64,000 bases of DNA from Thalassia testudinum (taxonomy: Eukaryota; Streptophyta; Magnoliopsida; Alismatales; Hydrocharitaceae): positions 1,364,001 through 1,428,000 of the forward strand of contig JAZHRO010000022.1 of assembly GCA_037157565.1 (NCBI GenBank). The letters are read 5' to 3'. Each line of letters starts with the position of its first letter. Within the stretch, counting starts at the first letter, position 1. The position numbers and the translations under genes were made by a program. Below, piece by piece: positions 1 to 11,930 of this stretch. The notes under the pieces are model-generated. The model did not search any database and was not told where the DNA came from. It saw nothing but the letters and a program-made list of their open reading frames with translations.

Positions 1-112
1 GGCACTTCTCCCGTGGTTTTCTCCCTACTCCTCGTGAGTGGGGTTTCCACGTAAACCCAAGCGTTCCATGATTGCCTTTATGCTTTGATATTTATACTTC
101 CGTTTTATTTTA
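1..112 (+). mobile_element. LTR end of a family-H copia element, plus strand
   Basis: This stretch matches the reverse complement of the LTRs of element H (40800-43113): shared landmarks are CTTCTCCCGTGGTTTTCT, the GGTTTCCACGTAAACCCAAGCGTT block and the ATGCTTTGATAT stretch near the LTR end. It is the last part of an LTR in plus orientation, and its end abuts copia A reverse transcriptase sequence, so a family-H element sits in copia A at the window edge. The rest lies outside the window, so no TSD can be checked. Confidence 0.7.
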
Positions 113-979
113 GATTTCAGCTGTGAGATACAACAACTTTCCTACCATAGCCCTGTATCTTGTAACATCATTTAGCAAAGGACTATCCTTAACACTCAAG
201 TGTAAAGAGGAATCAGGAGGCACATTTGCTGGCTTACAACCAAGCATACCAATCTCACGTAGAATATCCAATACATATTTTCTTTGGGAAAGTACCAAGC
301 CATGCTCCACATGATGAATCTCAATTCCGAAGAAATAACTAACTTGACCTAAGTCCTTGGTGACAGATTAGGAATGTAAGAAGGCCTTGGTAGCCTCAAC
401 ACCAACTCGATTATTGCCTGTCAACAATATGTTATCTACATAAACAATAAGAATAATAGACCTAGACTTAGTGTATCTCATAAAAATCAAATGATCAGCA
501 TTGGACCTAAGAAAACCAAAGCTCTGAACTACCCTGCTAAACCTAGCAAACCATGCTCGGGGACTTTGCTTCAGCCCATAAATGACTTTATGTAATCTAC
601 ACACCTTGTGACATTTCCCCTGTCGCTCAAAACTTGGAGGTTGTTGTACGTACACCTTATTTAAGTGTGAAGGCATTTTTAATGTCAAGTTGAAATACTT
701 GCTAATATGAATTAACAGTAAGCGATAACAAAATCCGTAGAGTTTAAAACAAGCAACAGGAGAAAATGTCTCAATATAATTAATACCATGGGTTTGAGTA
801 TATCCTTTGGCAACAAGTTGAACTTTGTACCTTTGAATGGAGCCATTTGGTAAGTATTTCATGGTAAACACTCATCAACACCCTATAACAGTGGCACTAG
901 GGGGTAGGTCAACAAGCTCTTAAGTATCCCGAAAGATAAGGGCCTCCATCTCCTCTTGCAAGGTCTGTGTCCAAGACAG
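113..979 (-). pseudogene. Copia A reverse transcriptase remnant
   Basis: Minus-strand translation in two frames gives RT family landmarks: WTQTLQEEMEAL at the start, RYKVQLVAKGYTQTHGINY, the HKVIYGLKQSPRAWF block, and LIVYVDNILLTGNN, then EHGLVLSQRKYVLDIL and YRAMVGKLLYLT before RNase H. The catalytic YVDD is YVDN, so one of the two metal-binding aspartates of the motif is lost, and the usual LDVKNAFLHG block reads LTLKMPSHLN. Frames shift near position 360. RNase H of this element is not in the window because a family-H LTR follows. Confidence 0.85.
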
Positions 980-1248
980 TGGGAAGAAATGAGCAAGTTT
1001 TATTTCATTGTCCAACCTCTCAATATATAAAGGTGGAGTAGATTGCTTCACAAGACAAAAGGAGGTAGATAAGGCAATTGTTATAAAGGCAATTTCCATA
1101 CAAGAGATTACAACTAAGGTAATTGCTATAAAGGCAATTGCTATACAAGATACCACAACTAAGGTAACCATCATACATGAAAACAATAAAAAAGGAAATA
1201 ACAAATAAGGAAGACCGTAGAGGCTAACATAGTAGGGATATGCTAATA
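980..1248 (-). repeat. Copia B 3' LTR
   Basis: On the minus strand it starts TATTAGCATATCCCTAC (TG changed to TA) and ends TTTCTTCCCA. It aligns along its length with the 5' LTR at 20054-20313. It holds two copies of a ~55-bp subrepeat containing AAGGCAATTG and ACAACTAAGGTAA, and a TATA-like TTTATATATTGAG. Confidence 0.85.
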
Positions 1249-1255
1249 CTCCCCC

Positions 1256-1926
1256 TCAAGCTGGAGCATAGATGTCAAGCATGCTTAGTTTGGAACAGCA
1301 TGTATCAAATGCTTTGTGTGTTAAGGGCTTCTTGAAGATGTCAGTTGTCTGGTGTTCTGAAGCAACATTTGTTGTGCATAATACCCTATGTTGGATCAAA
1401 TCTCTAGTATAGTGGTAGTCAACTTCCACATGCTTGGTGCGCTCATGGGACGTGGGATTGTTGGCAATATACATGGCAGCCCTATTGTCACATCTCATAT
1501 CCATGGGCTTCTCAATATGAATATGCAGATCCCGCAACAAGGATCTAATCCAAACAATCTCAGTAGCAGTCTGGGCCATGGCTTTGTATTCTGACTCAGC
1601 ACTAGAATGAGAGACTACAACCTGCTTTTTGCTCCTCCAGGTAACCAGGTTACCTGCAACAAAAATATAGAAGCTTGTAGTAGACTTCCTATCTGCAACA
1701 CACCCTGCATAATCTGCATCTAAGTATCCTATCACAGTCATAGGAGCCTCGACCTGAAAGAGAATACCACGTTCAGGTGCTTTCTTCAAGTACCTAAGCA
1801 CCTGCATAATAGCCTACCGATGTTGCTTGGTTGGCCTATTTATGAACTGATTGAGCTTACCTACAACAAGTGCAATATCGAGTCGTGTAATGATCAAATA
1901 GAGTAGCTTGACAACTGTCTGTATGA
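1256..1926 (-). pseudogene. Copia B RNase H
   Basis: The largest open piece encodes the C-terminal RNase H of a copia polyprotein, which degrades the RNA strand during reverse transcription. Visible motifs are QVLRYLKKAPERGILF, the catalytic GYLDADYAG, SSAESEYKAMA, MRCDNRAAM and NPTSHERTKHVEVDYH, ending LDIYAPA just before the polypurine tract. Upstream on the same strand the codons continue as LLYLIITRPDIALVVGKLN up to the N1 insertion at 1931. Within the 183-residue piece the frame is open and the acidic residues are present, so this is the best preserved part of copia B. Confidence 0.88.
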
Positions 1927-1931
1927 TCTGC

Positions 1932-4574
1932 TGCTTGCGTGCTAAATTGATGTTTTAAGATTGTCGTGTTATAGTCAAAATAGCGCTCAAACAAATAAAT
2001 TTTATTACTCGAAAAGGTTTCGAGGTCGAACACAAGGAGCAATATGGAATTTAAAGATTAAGATCACAATTTAAATTAAGAATAAAGATTGCAATAATGT
2101 CAGGACCAATATGCCAAAAAGAATAGAGTAAAATGGTGATTTAAATAACTAATTACTCCTGACAAATAACACTTAAATCAAGTCTCAAATACATGCAATT
2201 AAAGTATCAGATGTCTTAAGTAGCCCTGTGCTACAGTGTTAAGGTTTTTCTTCTTTTTCTTCTTCTCTATTTCTTCTTGTGCTCCTCTTCTTCTTGTGCG
2301 GGTCCTTTTCTTCTTTGTTTCTTCTTCCTCTTTCTTTCTTCCTCTGCTGCTCAAGCCTTCTTTCTCTGTTCAGCTACTTCGCACAAAGGGGGAAACTTCT
2401 TGAATTAGCTAAGTGTCAGCCAATTCTCTTTGTAGCAAAACCCTCCTCTACCCGCGCGATCTCTCTTTCTCTCTTAGGCTTCACCCTCCCAGGGCCTCTC
2501 AGTGGGTAACCGGGTAATCGGGTAGGCGCAAACCCAGGTCCAGGGCTGCGGGCGTGGTCGCAGCCGAGGAGTGAAGGGCTTAGGCGAGTTGGGCGCACCA
2601 GGTTCGCGGGTTAGGTGTTGCGGATGAGGTGCATGTGAGGGGAACGTGTGGGGGACCTCACCCTGTGTTTGGAGGCGATAAGCCTAAGAGACATTTTCAA
2701 TTTATGCGGGCGCGGGCGCCCATCAGCTTTCGAGGTGGGACTATCCCACCTGCTTTCCTCTGCATGCAGCTACAGCTGGTGCTCCTTGTGATTGTGGTCA
2801 AAGACAGTCAAAGAGTCAAATTGACTCCTGGGTTGTGATCCTGGAATTGCTTCGCAGCGCCTGGGACTTCGCCTGGGGTCTGCAGATGCTGAAGCGAGCT
2901 TCGAGCTTCGCTCGAAGCTTCGGTAATGGCGGCGGAGACCTGGGTACCTGAAAGCACAAATACAGGCTAAAAGCCCCAGTTAAAATAGTTCATGAGCTTC
3001 GCTAGACCATGGCGAATGCACAGGGGATGGTCTCGTGGTTCGTAGAGGTGTGTGGTGGGCTGCGGAGGTTGGAGGAGGAACGCGACAATGGGTGTGTTCG
3101 GTGGAGCGTTGGAGAGGCTAATAGCCTCGAATACCAGAGGGCTTTTGCTCTTTAGGACACGGCGGAGGTGTAGGGATGAACGGCGGCCAGGTTGGTGGAG
3201 CGTAGTGGCCGTGCGAGCTCGTCAGAGGTACGCCGGTGAGGTGGAAGACGGAGGATGGTGGGGCAAGTCGGTGGTCAAAACGGAGTGGCGAGTGTCTGAA
3301 AACGAAGAGTGGAAGATGAGGCATCGATCTGGATAGCTAGCGGATGAAGTAGGGTAGAGGCGATGTCGGTTATGGTGTTGTCGGTGCCAGAGAAGAGAAT
3401 AGTTCCGGAGAGAGACGGCGAGGAAGAGGAAGAAAGGGGCGTCAGCAGGTACGACTCGATGCAGAAGAGGATGAGGAAGACAGCTCCATCACCGGTATTG
3501 CGAACGGAGGAAAGATGGAGGTAGGGAGAGTCGTCGGAGCTCAAGGAGCTTTTTGGTCAAGTCAGGAGAGAGGAATTAAGGGGAGATCCCGATAGAAATT
3601 GAGCTTGGGAAATCCGTTGTGATCTGGGGAGTCTTTTATAGGTCATCAAAGGGCGGTTAGAGCTTGGGAAGCAAGCTTCCCAGGCTTAGAAGGTCGCTGG
3701 AGTTGGAAACTCAATTTTCAAATGATTCGCATGGCACTTTGGGTAAGTCTTGGAGCTCAAGATGTGGTTTAAATGGAAGGCAACTTCGTCAAAAATCTAA
3801 GTATCTATTTTGGGACTGATTGATTGAGAATCGTGCGAGAAATCCTTACTCGATCTCAACGGTGAAGCTCAAAGTTGCCTTTAATGGCACCAGGGACCTA
3901 TTTGCGAAGACGACGACAAAGTTAGGGGCCTATTTGAAAAGATTTTGAAAGTTAAGGGTAGAAATGTAATCAGACAGAACCAAGTTGCATACTAGGTCTG
4001 GACAAGCTTATCTTGGATCCAAATTTTGGTATAAACCTAATTTGAACCTAAGGAATACAATGGTGAAGTTGTATTTTGATTTCGACCACGTTGACTGGAT
4101 AATTTATGAAAAAACCTAAATTAGGGTAAATGATTGTTTGAGACTCTGTTTTGGGTCAAAACGGGCTCTGATGGTCAAATTGAAGGTTCCAAACCCTATA
4201 AAATATTTTTCTATGAATTTTAGAGGGTTTAGGTGAATTTTATCTTGAACGGAACCTCAGTTAATTAAGTGAGCCTGTTTTTAGGGTTTCAAAAGTTATT
4301 TAATTCTCAAAACACGAAAAACCCTTTTCTTTTTGTTCTAATCCACTTGTTAACTTTCTAAGACCATTTGACCCTCAATTACCCATTGGGAAAACCCATG
4401 GTTGTATTGCATTCATGATAAGCTGGTAAAATTGTAATTTTAACCCTAGTTTCTTATTTTTCCCTCAGAATGATTATGCAGTGACTTGTGACTCTTTGGC
4501 AGTTATGTATGAGCATTTACTGACTTAATTGGGTCAAAATGAGCTAGTTATAGCTCATAATGGTGTTCCCATTA
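1932..4574 (-). repeat. N1 3' LTR (long form)
   Basis: 2643 bp. On the minus strand it starts TAATGGGAACACCATTA and ends in ...GCACGCAAGCA. It carries a ~794-bp segment (about 2594-3388) that the 5' LTR lacks. The same segment has counterparts in the related LTR at 51807-53411, so it is ancestral. A CTATAAAAGACTCC TATA-like box (minus) lies near 3640, and a long CTT-rich pyrimidine tract at 2248-2400. Confidence 0.9.
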
Positions 4575-6003
4575 TACCCCCATGCCTAGTTTTTGCTAGT
4601 CCCTTAGCAAAATTTTAAAGTATTAACTTTAATTCTAGACCATAAAACTTTTGATGCTTAAAACTTTACAACACGGGGTGTATCGGATTCCTAGTCCCCA
4701 CCATTGATCCTCGCAGGATCCCTGGCAATCGATGCTTCGAGATAGCACCGTCCATGGCAACCCCTAGAACCCTGGCTTTTGATATTTCGAGATTATCTCA
4801 CCCATGGTGTTCTGTAGCTAAATCCAGATCCTAGGAATCGACATTTCGAGATAATATCGCCCATGGCATCTGAACCAGCATAAGGTGCTTACATGTCCCC
4901 TGTAGAATATTTATATATCCTAAGAGACAAGCACCGAGGAGACGATATGTTATTGCGCATCTTTGAGGGGGAATTTCCCACCTCTCCGCGTCGGGAACTC
5001 ATCCAAATCAACTTGTGTTAATCAGTCGCTCCTAATTTAGGTAACTTTTTTCAGAACATATTTAACGCATTTTGAGTGATTTTGATACTTAGGCGCACTG
5101 AACTAGACTTTGTGTGGATTGGGGTGGTCAGGTTACCGAGTTCCGCAAACCAGAGGTCAGTTAACAAGGCCGAATAATCCCTAAGCCTTAGACCTAATAC
5201 TTAAGCTTCGCATTTTCCCCAACCTCTTGAGGACTATCCAGATCTTAGTGGGTATTTGAATTTTTAAGCTTAGGATTGCAGCCCGAGGCCTAAAATCAGC
5301 GTTCCTCATAATCTCTTTTTTGTTTCTTTAGCACTTTTTTGTTTTCTTTCTTTTGATTTGGTCTAGAACTAAGTCAAGTCATTAATCTTTTACTAATGAC
5401 TACGTCTTTTTCTTTTCAAATTGTGTTCCTTTTTAACATTTTTACTTCCTTTTTTTCCTCAAAACTGATATGCAATCCATTCAAAATTTCCTCTCTCCTA
5501 TTTTTGTTCTTTTTTTTCAATTTTTTATTTTTTTGGTTTTTTTGGAGTATGTGATTTTTTTGATAAAACCCTTTCTTATGAAGTGATTTTCAATGCGTTT
5601 TACACTTTAATATCCCCCAATGCCTACGATTTGCAATGCCCTCATTGTAAATTAGGTGGGTTCGAGTTCAGCTTAGATTATTCATTAGAACAGGTGTTAG
5701 GTGGGCGAATGGGTCGGGGTGATTGTTACGGATGATTTCAAGCTCGGGTACGGGTATCAAAGGTGGAGTTAGCTATTCTAATGGATGAACCTTAAAGTGC
5801 AATATGAATTCAGCATAAGATGTGTCAGGAAGGGTTTCGGGTTTTTCAAAATGACGAGTTGCCTCCCGTTAGGTGCTGAGTTTAACGCCATCAACTGGGC
5901 GCAATGAGCTCAGAGAGATGTGATTGTTTTTATGAATGATATGATCGTGATGGATGAGAATTAGATGACCATAGATAAGTATCAAAGCATGGTGGAGAGT
6001 CAT
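4575..6003 (-). other. N1 3' noncoding region with a degenerate tandem repeat
   Basis: No coding sequence is visible. Next to the LTR is a polypurine-like tract. At 4706-4872 three degenerate units of 50-59 bp share TTCGAGAT (4736, 4786, 4845) followed by CCATGG. At 5330-5570 the sequence is T-rich low complexity. Around 5870-5900 GCTGAGTTTAACGCCATCAA matches the sequence just past the integrase end in element F (25700), marking where pol should have ended. Confidence 0.7.
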
Positions 6004-7018
6004 TCAAGAATGTCTCAGATGTAAGTCAGGTTCATTTATTTCTGGATGATCTATCTTGAGTTTTGGCGGAGGGAACATTTGGAAGGTATAATGATCATGG
6101 GTTTTTGTAGTAGGGTTATGGTGTTTCCAAGGCTCAATAGAAATGGGTCTAGTTAGGATACCCCAGATGTGTGGTTCCTCTCGTGCTCTGTGACTTATCA
6201 AATTGATACCCGATGAGTCATTGTGATTCTTTTCTTTTGGGTTTGAGATTGTTTCCTCAGGAAATGACTTAGATTGGGTCTTCAAATGAATTTTCCCTAT
6301 AATCGTCATCCCAATTAAAAGTGAATGCTTAGAGAGTGCCTTTTAAATCATGAAACTTGAAATCTGTAAAGGATTCATATTCTAGGTGAAGGCCACTCTC
6401 AGTATCGTCCAATCCTGACTCTTGGTGGTTCTCTAGACAAAAAGTCTTCATATCCATGGACTCTAAATCTGGTTTGTCACCATGTTTCCTGACATTGCTA
6501 GGTATATCCTTAAGTTCAAAGGTGAAAGCCTCCACTGTACTTATGTCATTATGCTCGACTAGATCATCATCTCGGATGTGAAAGGTTTCTAATTCAGGTT
6601 CTAGGTTTTCTATTAAGTATATGGTCATGAGGTCCTGTATAAAACCTAGTTGTTCTGTTACGCATTTTCCTTTTGTTGCCTCAAAAATATTAATCTCAGT
6701 ATGTTGATCTCCTGAGGTAATTGTCATATGCCCTGATTCACAATTGATTGTGGCTCTTGCAGTGGCTAAGAATGGTCTTCCTAAAATTACGGGCATATCC
6801 TATATCTGTTATGGTGTCTCCATGTCAAGAATTAGGAAATCTACTAGGTAGTTGAAATCCTTAGCTTTAATTACCACATCCTCTATCATCCCAATTGGTG
6901 TGATTAGGGTTCGGTTAGCTAGTTGCAAAGTGACATGAACGGGTTTTAGCTGTCCAATTGGTAATTTTTCAAATAGGTTGGTAGGGATGAGGTTGATTGA
7001 GGTGCCCAAGTTTAGCAC
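6004..7018 (-). pseudogene. N1 aspartic protease and linker remnant
   Basis: The minus strand first gives MLNLGTSINLIPTNLFEKL, the retropepsin active-site region (Athila elements usually have LLDLGASVN here), then ITPIGMIEDVVIKAKDF and LVDFLILDME. After a stop it continues MPVILGRPFLATARATINCE, the conserved flap-downstream segment. An acidic linker and a third open piece follow. The arrangement matches the protease part of element F. RT should follow but does not: the sequence passes directly to the 3' region. The catalytic Asp is probably the N of LNLGTS, so the protease is likely inactive. Confidence 0.8.
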
Positions 7019-7037
7019 AGCCTGCTTGAAGTTTATA

Positions 7038-8966
7038 TCACTGATATTGCAAGAAATTAACGGGGGTGCCTGGATTAGATTTCTTAGGAGTTTGACTGAT
7101 TTGGATTATGGTACTTATATTTTCAGACAATACTACTTTTCCTTGTGTTTGTTCTTCCATCTCCTTGTTGGGTAAGTCACGTGAGTTTGGGTTGAGAGTG
7201 AGGATATAAAGTAGTGGAATAGTGATTTGTGCATTCCTTAAAGGTCTCGCTATATCAATTTCTGACAATCCTTTAGTGTGGAAATGAGAAATGACCTGGG
7301 ATAAGGGAGTAGATGGGCTATCTTTAAGGGTGGGTTTCATAACATTGATCATAGCACAATCATGGTGGGGAGGTGGATGGGGAAAAGTCGGGCCTTGCTG
7401 TTGGTAACCTATATATGATGTCGAAGCTTCCATCCCGTCGGGTGATGGAGTAGAAGGGGCTTGATAAAAAAAGTGAGCTTGGCCTGGATTTGGGTTCATA
7501 ACGTGCCTTTGGTTCGGCACGTTATTCAGATTAGGCAGAGGTTGTAAAGGAAGTGCACCAGGTTGGCGAGAATTTACCATTTGGGCAAGTCGATTGCGAA
7601 TCTCTATGATCTTGTCTCTGTGCTGTTTTTGCATAGTCGCATTCGTCTTCTGAATGTCAGCTAGAGTCTAAAGGATAAGAGTCATTTGATCTGTATGAGT
7701 CGGCCCAGATTGATAAGTTGGATTAGGTCGAGGCTGAGGCAGCTGATATGGACGAGGAGCTTGTGGTCGGGGCGGATGTTGAGGTCTCTGATTTTGATTA
7801 TTGCCTTACCACGTGAAATTGGGATGATTACGCCATCCAGGGTTGTAGGTGTTTGAGAATGGATCATTTTGAATGGTGTTGAGGTCCTCGTAGGTCTGAG
7901 CAACCTCGGGAAAATCAGAGTATGAGGGTTTAGAGTTCCCCAAACTAGAGTAGGTGGATCCAGAGTTTCCTCCGTAACTAGAATCAGACAGGGGTGAATA
8001 TGAGTCCATCCCCTGAGAAGGTCGGTGATAGATGTTGTGCACGGCCTCCTTGCCAGAGGGTGGTTGTGTGAACGGGTTTTGCGCAGAGGTGGCTCGTTGC
8101 AAATGTTGAGTTAGCTCATCCACTTTTTCAATAATAGAGACCTTGTCCAGATGACTGGCCATCAGTTCCAAGTCGACGGAAGAGGACAGGCCCTGCGTCT
8201 CTTGTGCTCCCTTTGGATTCATCAATGCACGGACATTCATTTGGTCGAACATGCCCATGGATTCATTATTGATGGAGTTCTCGCACATATTCTCGAGAGT
8301 CTCTCACATGGTGTCTTCGTGTTGACCTATGATGTTTCTTCCGTAAGTTGCATTGACGAATAATCTAATATCCTCATGGAGTCCCTGGTAAAAAGACTGG
8401 ACTTGTTCCTATTTAGGAATTTCGTAATGGGGGCACTTTCGCATGAGATCTAGAAAACGATGCCATGCTTTGTGAAGTGGTTCTCCTGTTTGTTGTTTCA
8501 AATGTGTGATCTGGTGCCGTAAAGCATTTGTCCGACCAATAGGGAAGAACTTTCTCAGAAACTCGGATTGAAGTTCTGCCCAGGTGTTGATTGGACGCGT
8601 TTGGGTTTGGTACCAGTGAGCAGCTTTATCCATGAGAGAGAATGAGAACATTTTTATGAGTATGATATCTCGATTTTGGGCTTCTGACTCAAAAGTCTGG
8701 GCCAGATGCTTGAGTTGTTTGATATGCTGGAATGGATCTTCGAAATTACACCAATGGAATTTGTGAATGGTATGAATCATGTTGGGCTTGAGTTCAGTGT
8801 CAGGACTTCCAGCGAGGATTTGTACTCGAGGTTCGATTGCCATCGTAGTGGGATTGTAGTGATCTCGCATTATTAGACGCTGCGGTGGGTTCACAAACGC
8901 TTGTAATAGATGATTGAGGCACTGAAGTTGATTTTCAAGATTATTTTCTTCTGTGGGTTGCGTCAT
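7038..8966 (-). pseudogene. N1 gag remnant
   Basis: The N-terminal piece (8409-8966, 185 codons) holds a retrotransposon gag domain: FHWCNFEDPFQHIKQL, MFSFSLMDKAAHWYQTQ and LQSEFLRKFFPIGRTN, the capsid-like helices that pack RNA into particles. After frame breaks a second piece (7806-8288) ends with the Athila-type YNPGWRNHPNFTW motif, and a third (7038-7634) is proline- and glutamine-rich. The start is the ATG at 8966, about 1.1 kb inside the primer-binding site, a usual Athila leader length. Confidence 0.85.
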
Positions 8967-10055
8967 GATGATGTATGAAGGAGAATCAGGTTCAAATGAA
9001 TTGGAAGAGATATCAATAGGATTGTGTTATTGCACAAACAAGAAGGTTGAGGCTTGGCCTCGACATGAATGAGTGGCTAAAGGAGGCCTCAAGGATGGTC
9101 TTAGAGATCTCTCGAACATGCGTCGATGGAGTAGATGAGAGGTCGAATATGATGAACCCAATCAAGACACCTAAAAATTTTGGAGGACTATAGAGGTTCG
9201 GGGCGGATGATATCCCTTAGTCAGAAAGTCGTCCACTTGAGAATTACCTGGGTAGCCATAGAGGGAGAGTCCCGCAAAGACCCCTACACAATAGAGCACC
9301 CCCATGGGTTACAGGGTTTCTCCCACCCGACCTCTCGTCACTGATGTTCCAGGTAGACCAGAATGAAGACTTAACCTCTTAAGTCTACCAGTTTTAATTA
9401 AGAGCAATGGTGCTTTAGAATTGCACTTGAACTTTAAGATGTGTTGAATGCAAAAGTGACCTAATTTGAAGATTGGTTGACCCAACAAGGTGGGTCAACT
9501 TCACTTGTATTGTCCTTTTGAGAATTTTAGGTCTCTCTTTTAGTGTTCAAATGACTTTAAGAGCCTGATTTTAGGATTTTTCTTGAATAGATCAGTTCAA
9601 TCAAGGTCTAGGCACACATTGTTTGGAAAGATGATTTCTTGATTAAGTAGGTGTGTCTCTAAAAACCCTAAATTAGAATCCTTAATTGACTCTAATTTGG
9701 TCCAAATGTGGTACCTAGGGCTTAAACAAGAATGTGATAGCCCTAGATACCTTAAGCTTTAAGTGGGTGCACAAATCAGGATTTGTTGTCCAAATAAAAT
9801 GTATCAAATCAGGCAACTCGATGAATTATCTATGGATAGAATGCAAGTAGCCCTAATTGATTTTTTTCCTTTTAACTTTTTCAGAATGAGGGGCTTAAGA
9901 GAGAGAGTAGTTAGAACTTACCTGCCCCTGGCGTGTTTAATATGCGGTTGATCGTCTATGATTGTATTCCTCTTGAAACAACCACAACAAAAGAGATATA
10001 ACAAGTTAGAATCTAAATCAGGAATTGTAATCAAGAGTTCTAAATTGCCCGTTGC
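8967..10055 (-). other. N1 untranslated leader
   Basis: Sequence between the primer-binding site and the gag start. No convincing frame or RNA gene is visible; only short open stretches with no family resemblance. Confidence 0.6.
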
Positions 10056-10073
10056 TCCCCGGCAATGGCACCA
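10056..10073 (-). other. N1 primer-binding site
   Basis: Minus strand TGGTGCCATTGCCGGGGA, three bases inside the 5' LTR. It is one or two bases from the perfect complement of the 3' end of plant tRNA-Asp, the usual primer of Athila-type elements. Confidence 0.85.
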
Positions 10074-10076
10074 AAA

Positions 10077-11925
10077 TGCTCCGGCGTTAAATCGGTGTTT
10101 TAAGATTGTCGTGTTGTAGTATAGTCAAAATAGCGCTCAAACAAATAAATTTTATTACTCGAAAAGGTTCCAAGGTCGAACACAGGGAGCAATATGGAAT
10201 TTAAAACTTAAGATCACAATTTAAATCAAGAATAAAGATTGCAATAATGTCAGGACTAATATGCCAAAAAGAATAGATAAAATGACGATTTAAATCACCA
10301 ATTACTCACAAATAACACTTATATCAAGTCTCAAATATATGCAATTAAAGTATCAGATGTCTTAAGTAGCCCTATGCTACAGTGCTAAGGTTTTTCTTCT
10401 TTTTCTTCATATTCTTCTTCTCTGTTTCTTCTTGTGCTCTTCTTGTGCGAGTCCTCTTCTTTGTTTCTTCTTCCTCTTTCTTTCTTCCTTTGCTGCTCAA
10501 GCCTTCTTTCTCTGTTCAGCTACTTCACATAGCGGGGGAAACTTCTTGAATTGGCTAAGTGTCAGCCAATTCTCTCTGTAGCAAAACCCTCCCCCTACCC
10601 GCGCGATCTCTCCTCTTTCTCTCTTAGGCTCCGCCCTCCCAGGGCCTCTCAGTGGGTAACCGGGTAATCGGGTAGGCGCAAACCTGGGTCTAGGGCTACG
10701 GGCGTGGTCGTAGTCGAGGAGTGAAGGGCTTAGGTGAGTCGAGTCAAGAGAATAGCTTCGGAGAGAGACGTCGAGGTAGAGGAAGAAAGGGCGTCGGCGG
10801 GTACGACTCAACGCGGAAGAGGATGAGGAAGATAGCTCCGTCGCCAGTATTGCGAACGGAGGAAGAATGGAGGCGAGGAGAGTGGCCGGAGCTCAAGAAG
10901 CTTTTCGGCCGGGTCAGGAGAGAGGAATTAAGGGGAGATCCCGGTCGAAATTGAGCTTGGGAAATCCGTTGTGTTCTGGGGAGTCTTTTATAGGTCATCA
11001 GAGGGCGGTTAGAGCTTGGGAAGCAAGCTTCCCAGGCTTAGAAGGTTGCCGGAGTTGGAAAGTCAATTTTCAAATGATTCGCATGGCACTTTGGGTAAGT
11101 CTTGGAGCTCAAGATGTGGTTCAAATGGAAGGCAACTTCGTCAAGAATTTGAGTATCTATTTTGGGACTGATTGATTGAGAATCGAGCGAGAAATCCTCG
11201 CTCGATCTCAACGGTGAAGCTCAAAGTTGCCTTTATTGGCGTTAGGGACATATTTGCGAAGACGACGATAAAGTTAGGGCCTTATTTGAAAAGATTTTGA
11301 AAGTTAAGGGTAGAAATGTAAGCAGACAGGACCAAGTTGCAAACTAGGTCATGACAAGTTTATCTTGGGTCCAAATTTTGGTATAAACCTAATTTGAACC
11401 TAAGGAATCCAATGGTGAAGTTGTATTTTGATTTTGACCACGTTTGACTGGATAATTTATGAAAAAATCTAAATTAGGATAAATGACTGTCTGAGACTGT
11501 TTTGGTTCAAAACGGGTTCTGATGGTCAAATTGAAGCTTCTAAACCCTAGAGAATATTTTTCTATGAATTTTAGAGGGTTTAGGTGAATTTTATTTTAAA
11601 CAGAACCTCAGTTAATTAAGTAGGTCTGTTTTTAGTGTTTCAAAAGTCATTTAATTCTCAAAACACGAAATGCCCTTTTCTGTTTGTTCTAACCCACTTG
11701 TTAACTTTCTATGATCATTTGACCCTCAATTACCCCCTCAGAAAACCCGTGGTTGTACTGCATTCATGATAAGTTGGTAAAATTAAAATTTTAACCCTAG
11801 TTTCTTATTTTTCCCTCAGAATGATTATGCAGTGACTTGTGACTCTCTGGCATTTATGTAGGAGCATTTACTGACTTAATTGGGTCAAAATGAGCTAGTT
11901 ATGGTTTATGATGGTGTTCCCATCA
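10077..11925 (-). repeat. N1 5' LTR (deleted form)
   Basis: 1849 bp. It aligns with the 3' LTR along its whole length except for one ~794-bp gap near 10738. It starts TGATGGGAACACCATCA on the minus strand, a self-complementary tip. A TATA-like box lies near 10986 (minus). Point differences from the 3' LTR are frequent, so the insertion is not recent. Confidence 0.9.
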
Positions 11926-11930
11926 TCTGC

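Larger units (their letters stand above)
1932..11925 (-). mobile_element. N1: Athila-like Ty3-gypsy element lacking RT and integrase
   Basis: LTRs at 1932-4574 and 10077-11925, flanked by a perfect 5-bp TSD TCTGC (1927-1931 and 11926-11930). The primer-binding site at 10056-10073 reads TGGTGCCATTGCCGGGGA on the minus strand, and a GGCATGGGGGTA tract lies beside the 3' LTR. The interior carries Athila-type gag and protease only; about 3-4 kb of RT, RNase H and integrase expected between protease and the 3' region is absent. The insertion interrupts copia B between the RT end and RNase H, whose frames resume on both sides. Confidence 0.92.

Noticed and set aside
3052..3544. Open frames in the N1 LTR as genes
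   Set aside because: Absent from the partner LTR and not conserved in frame with the related LTR at 51807-53411.
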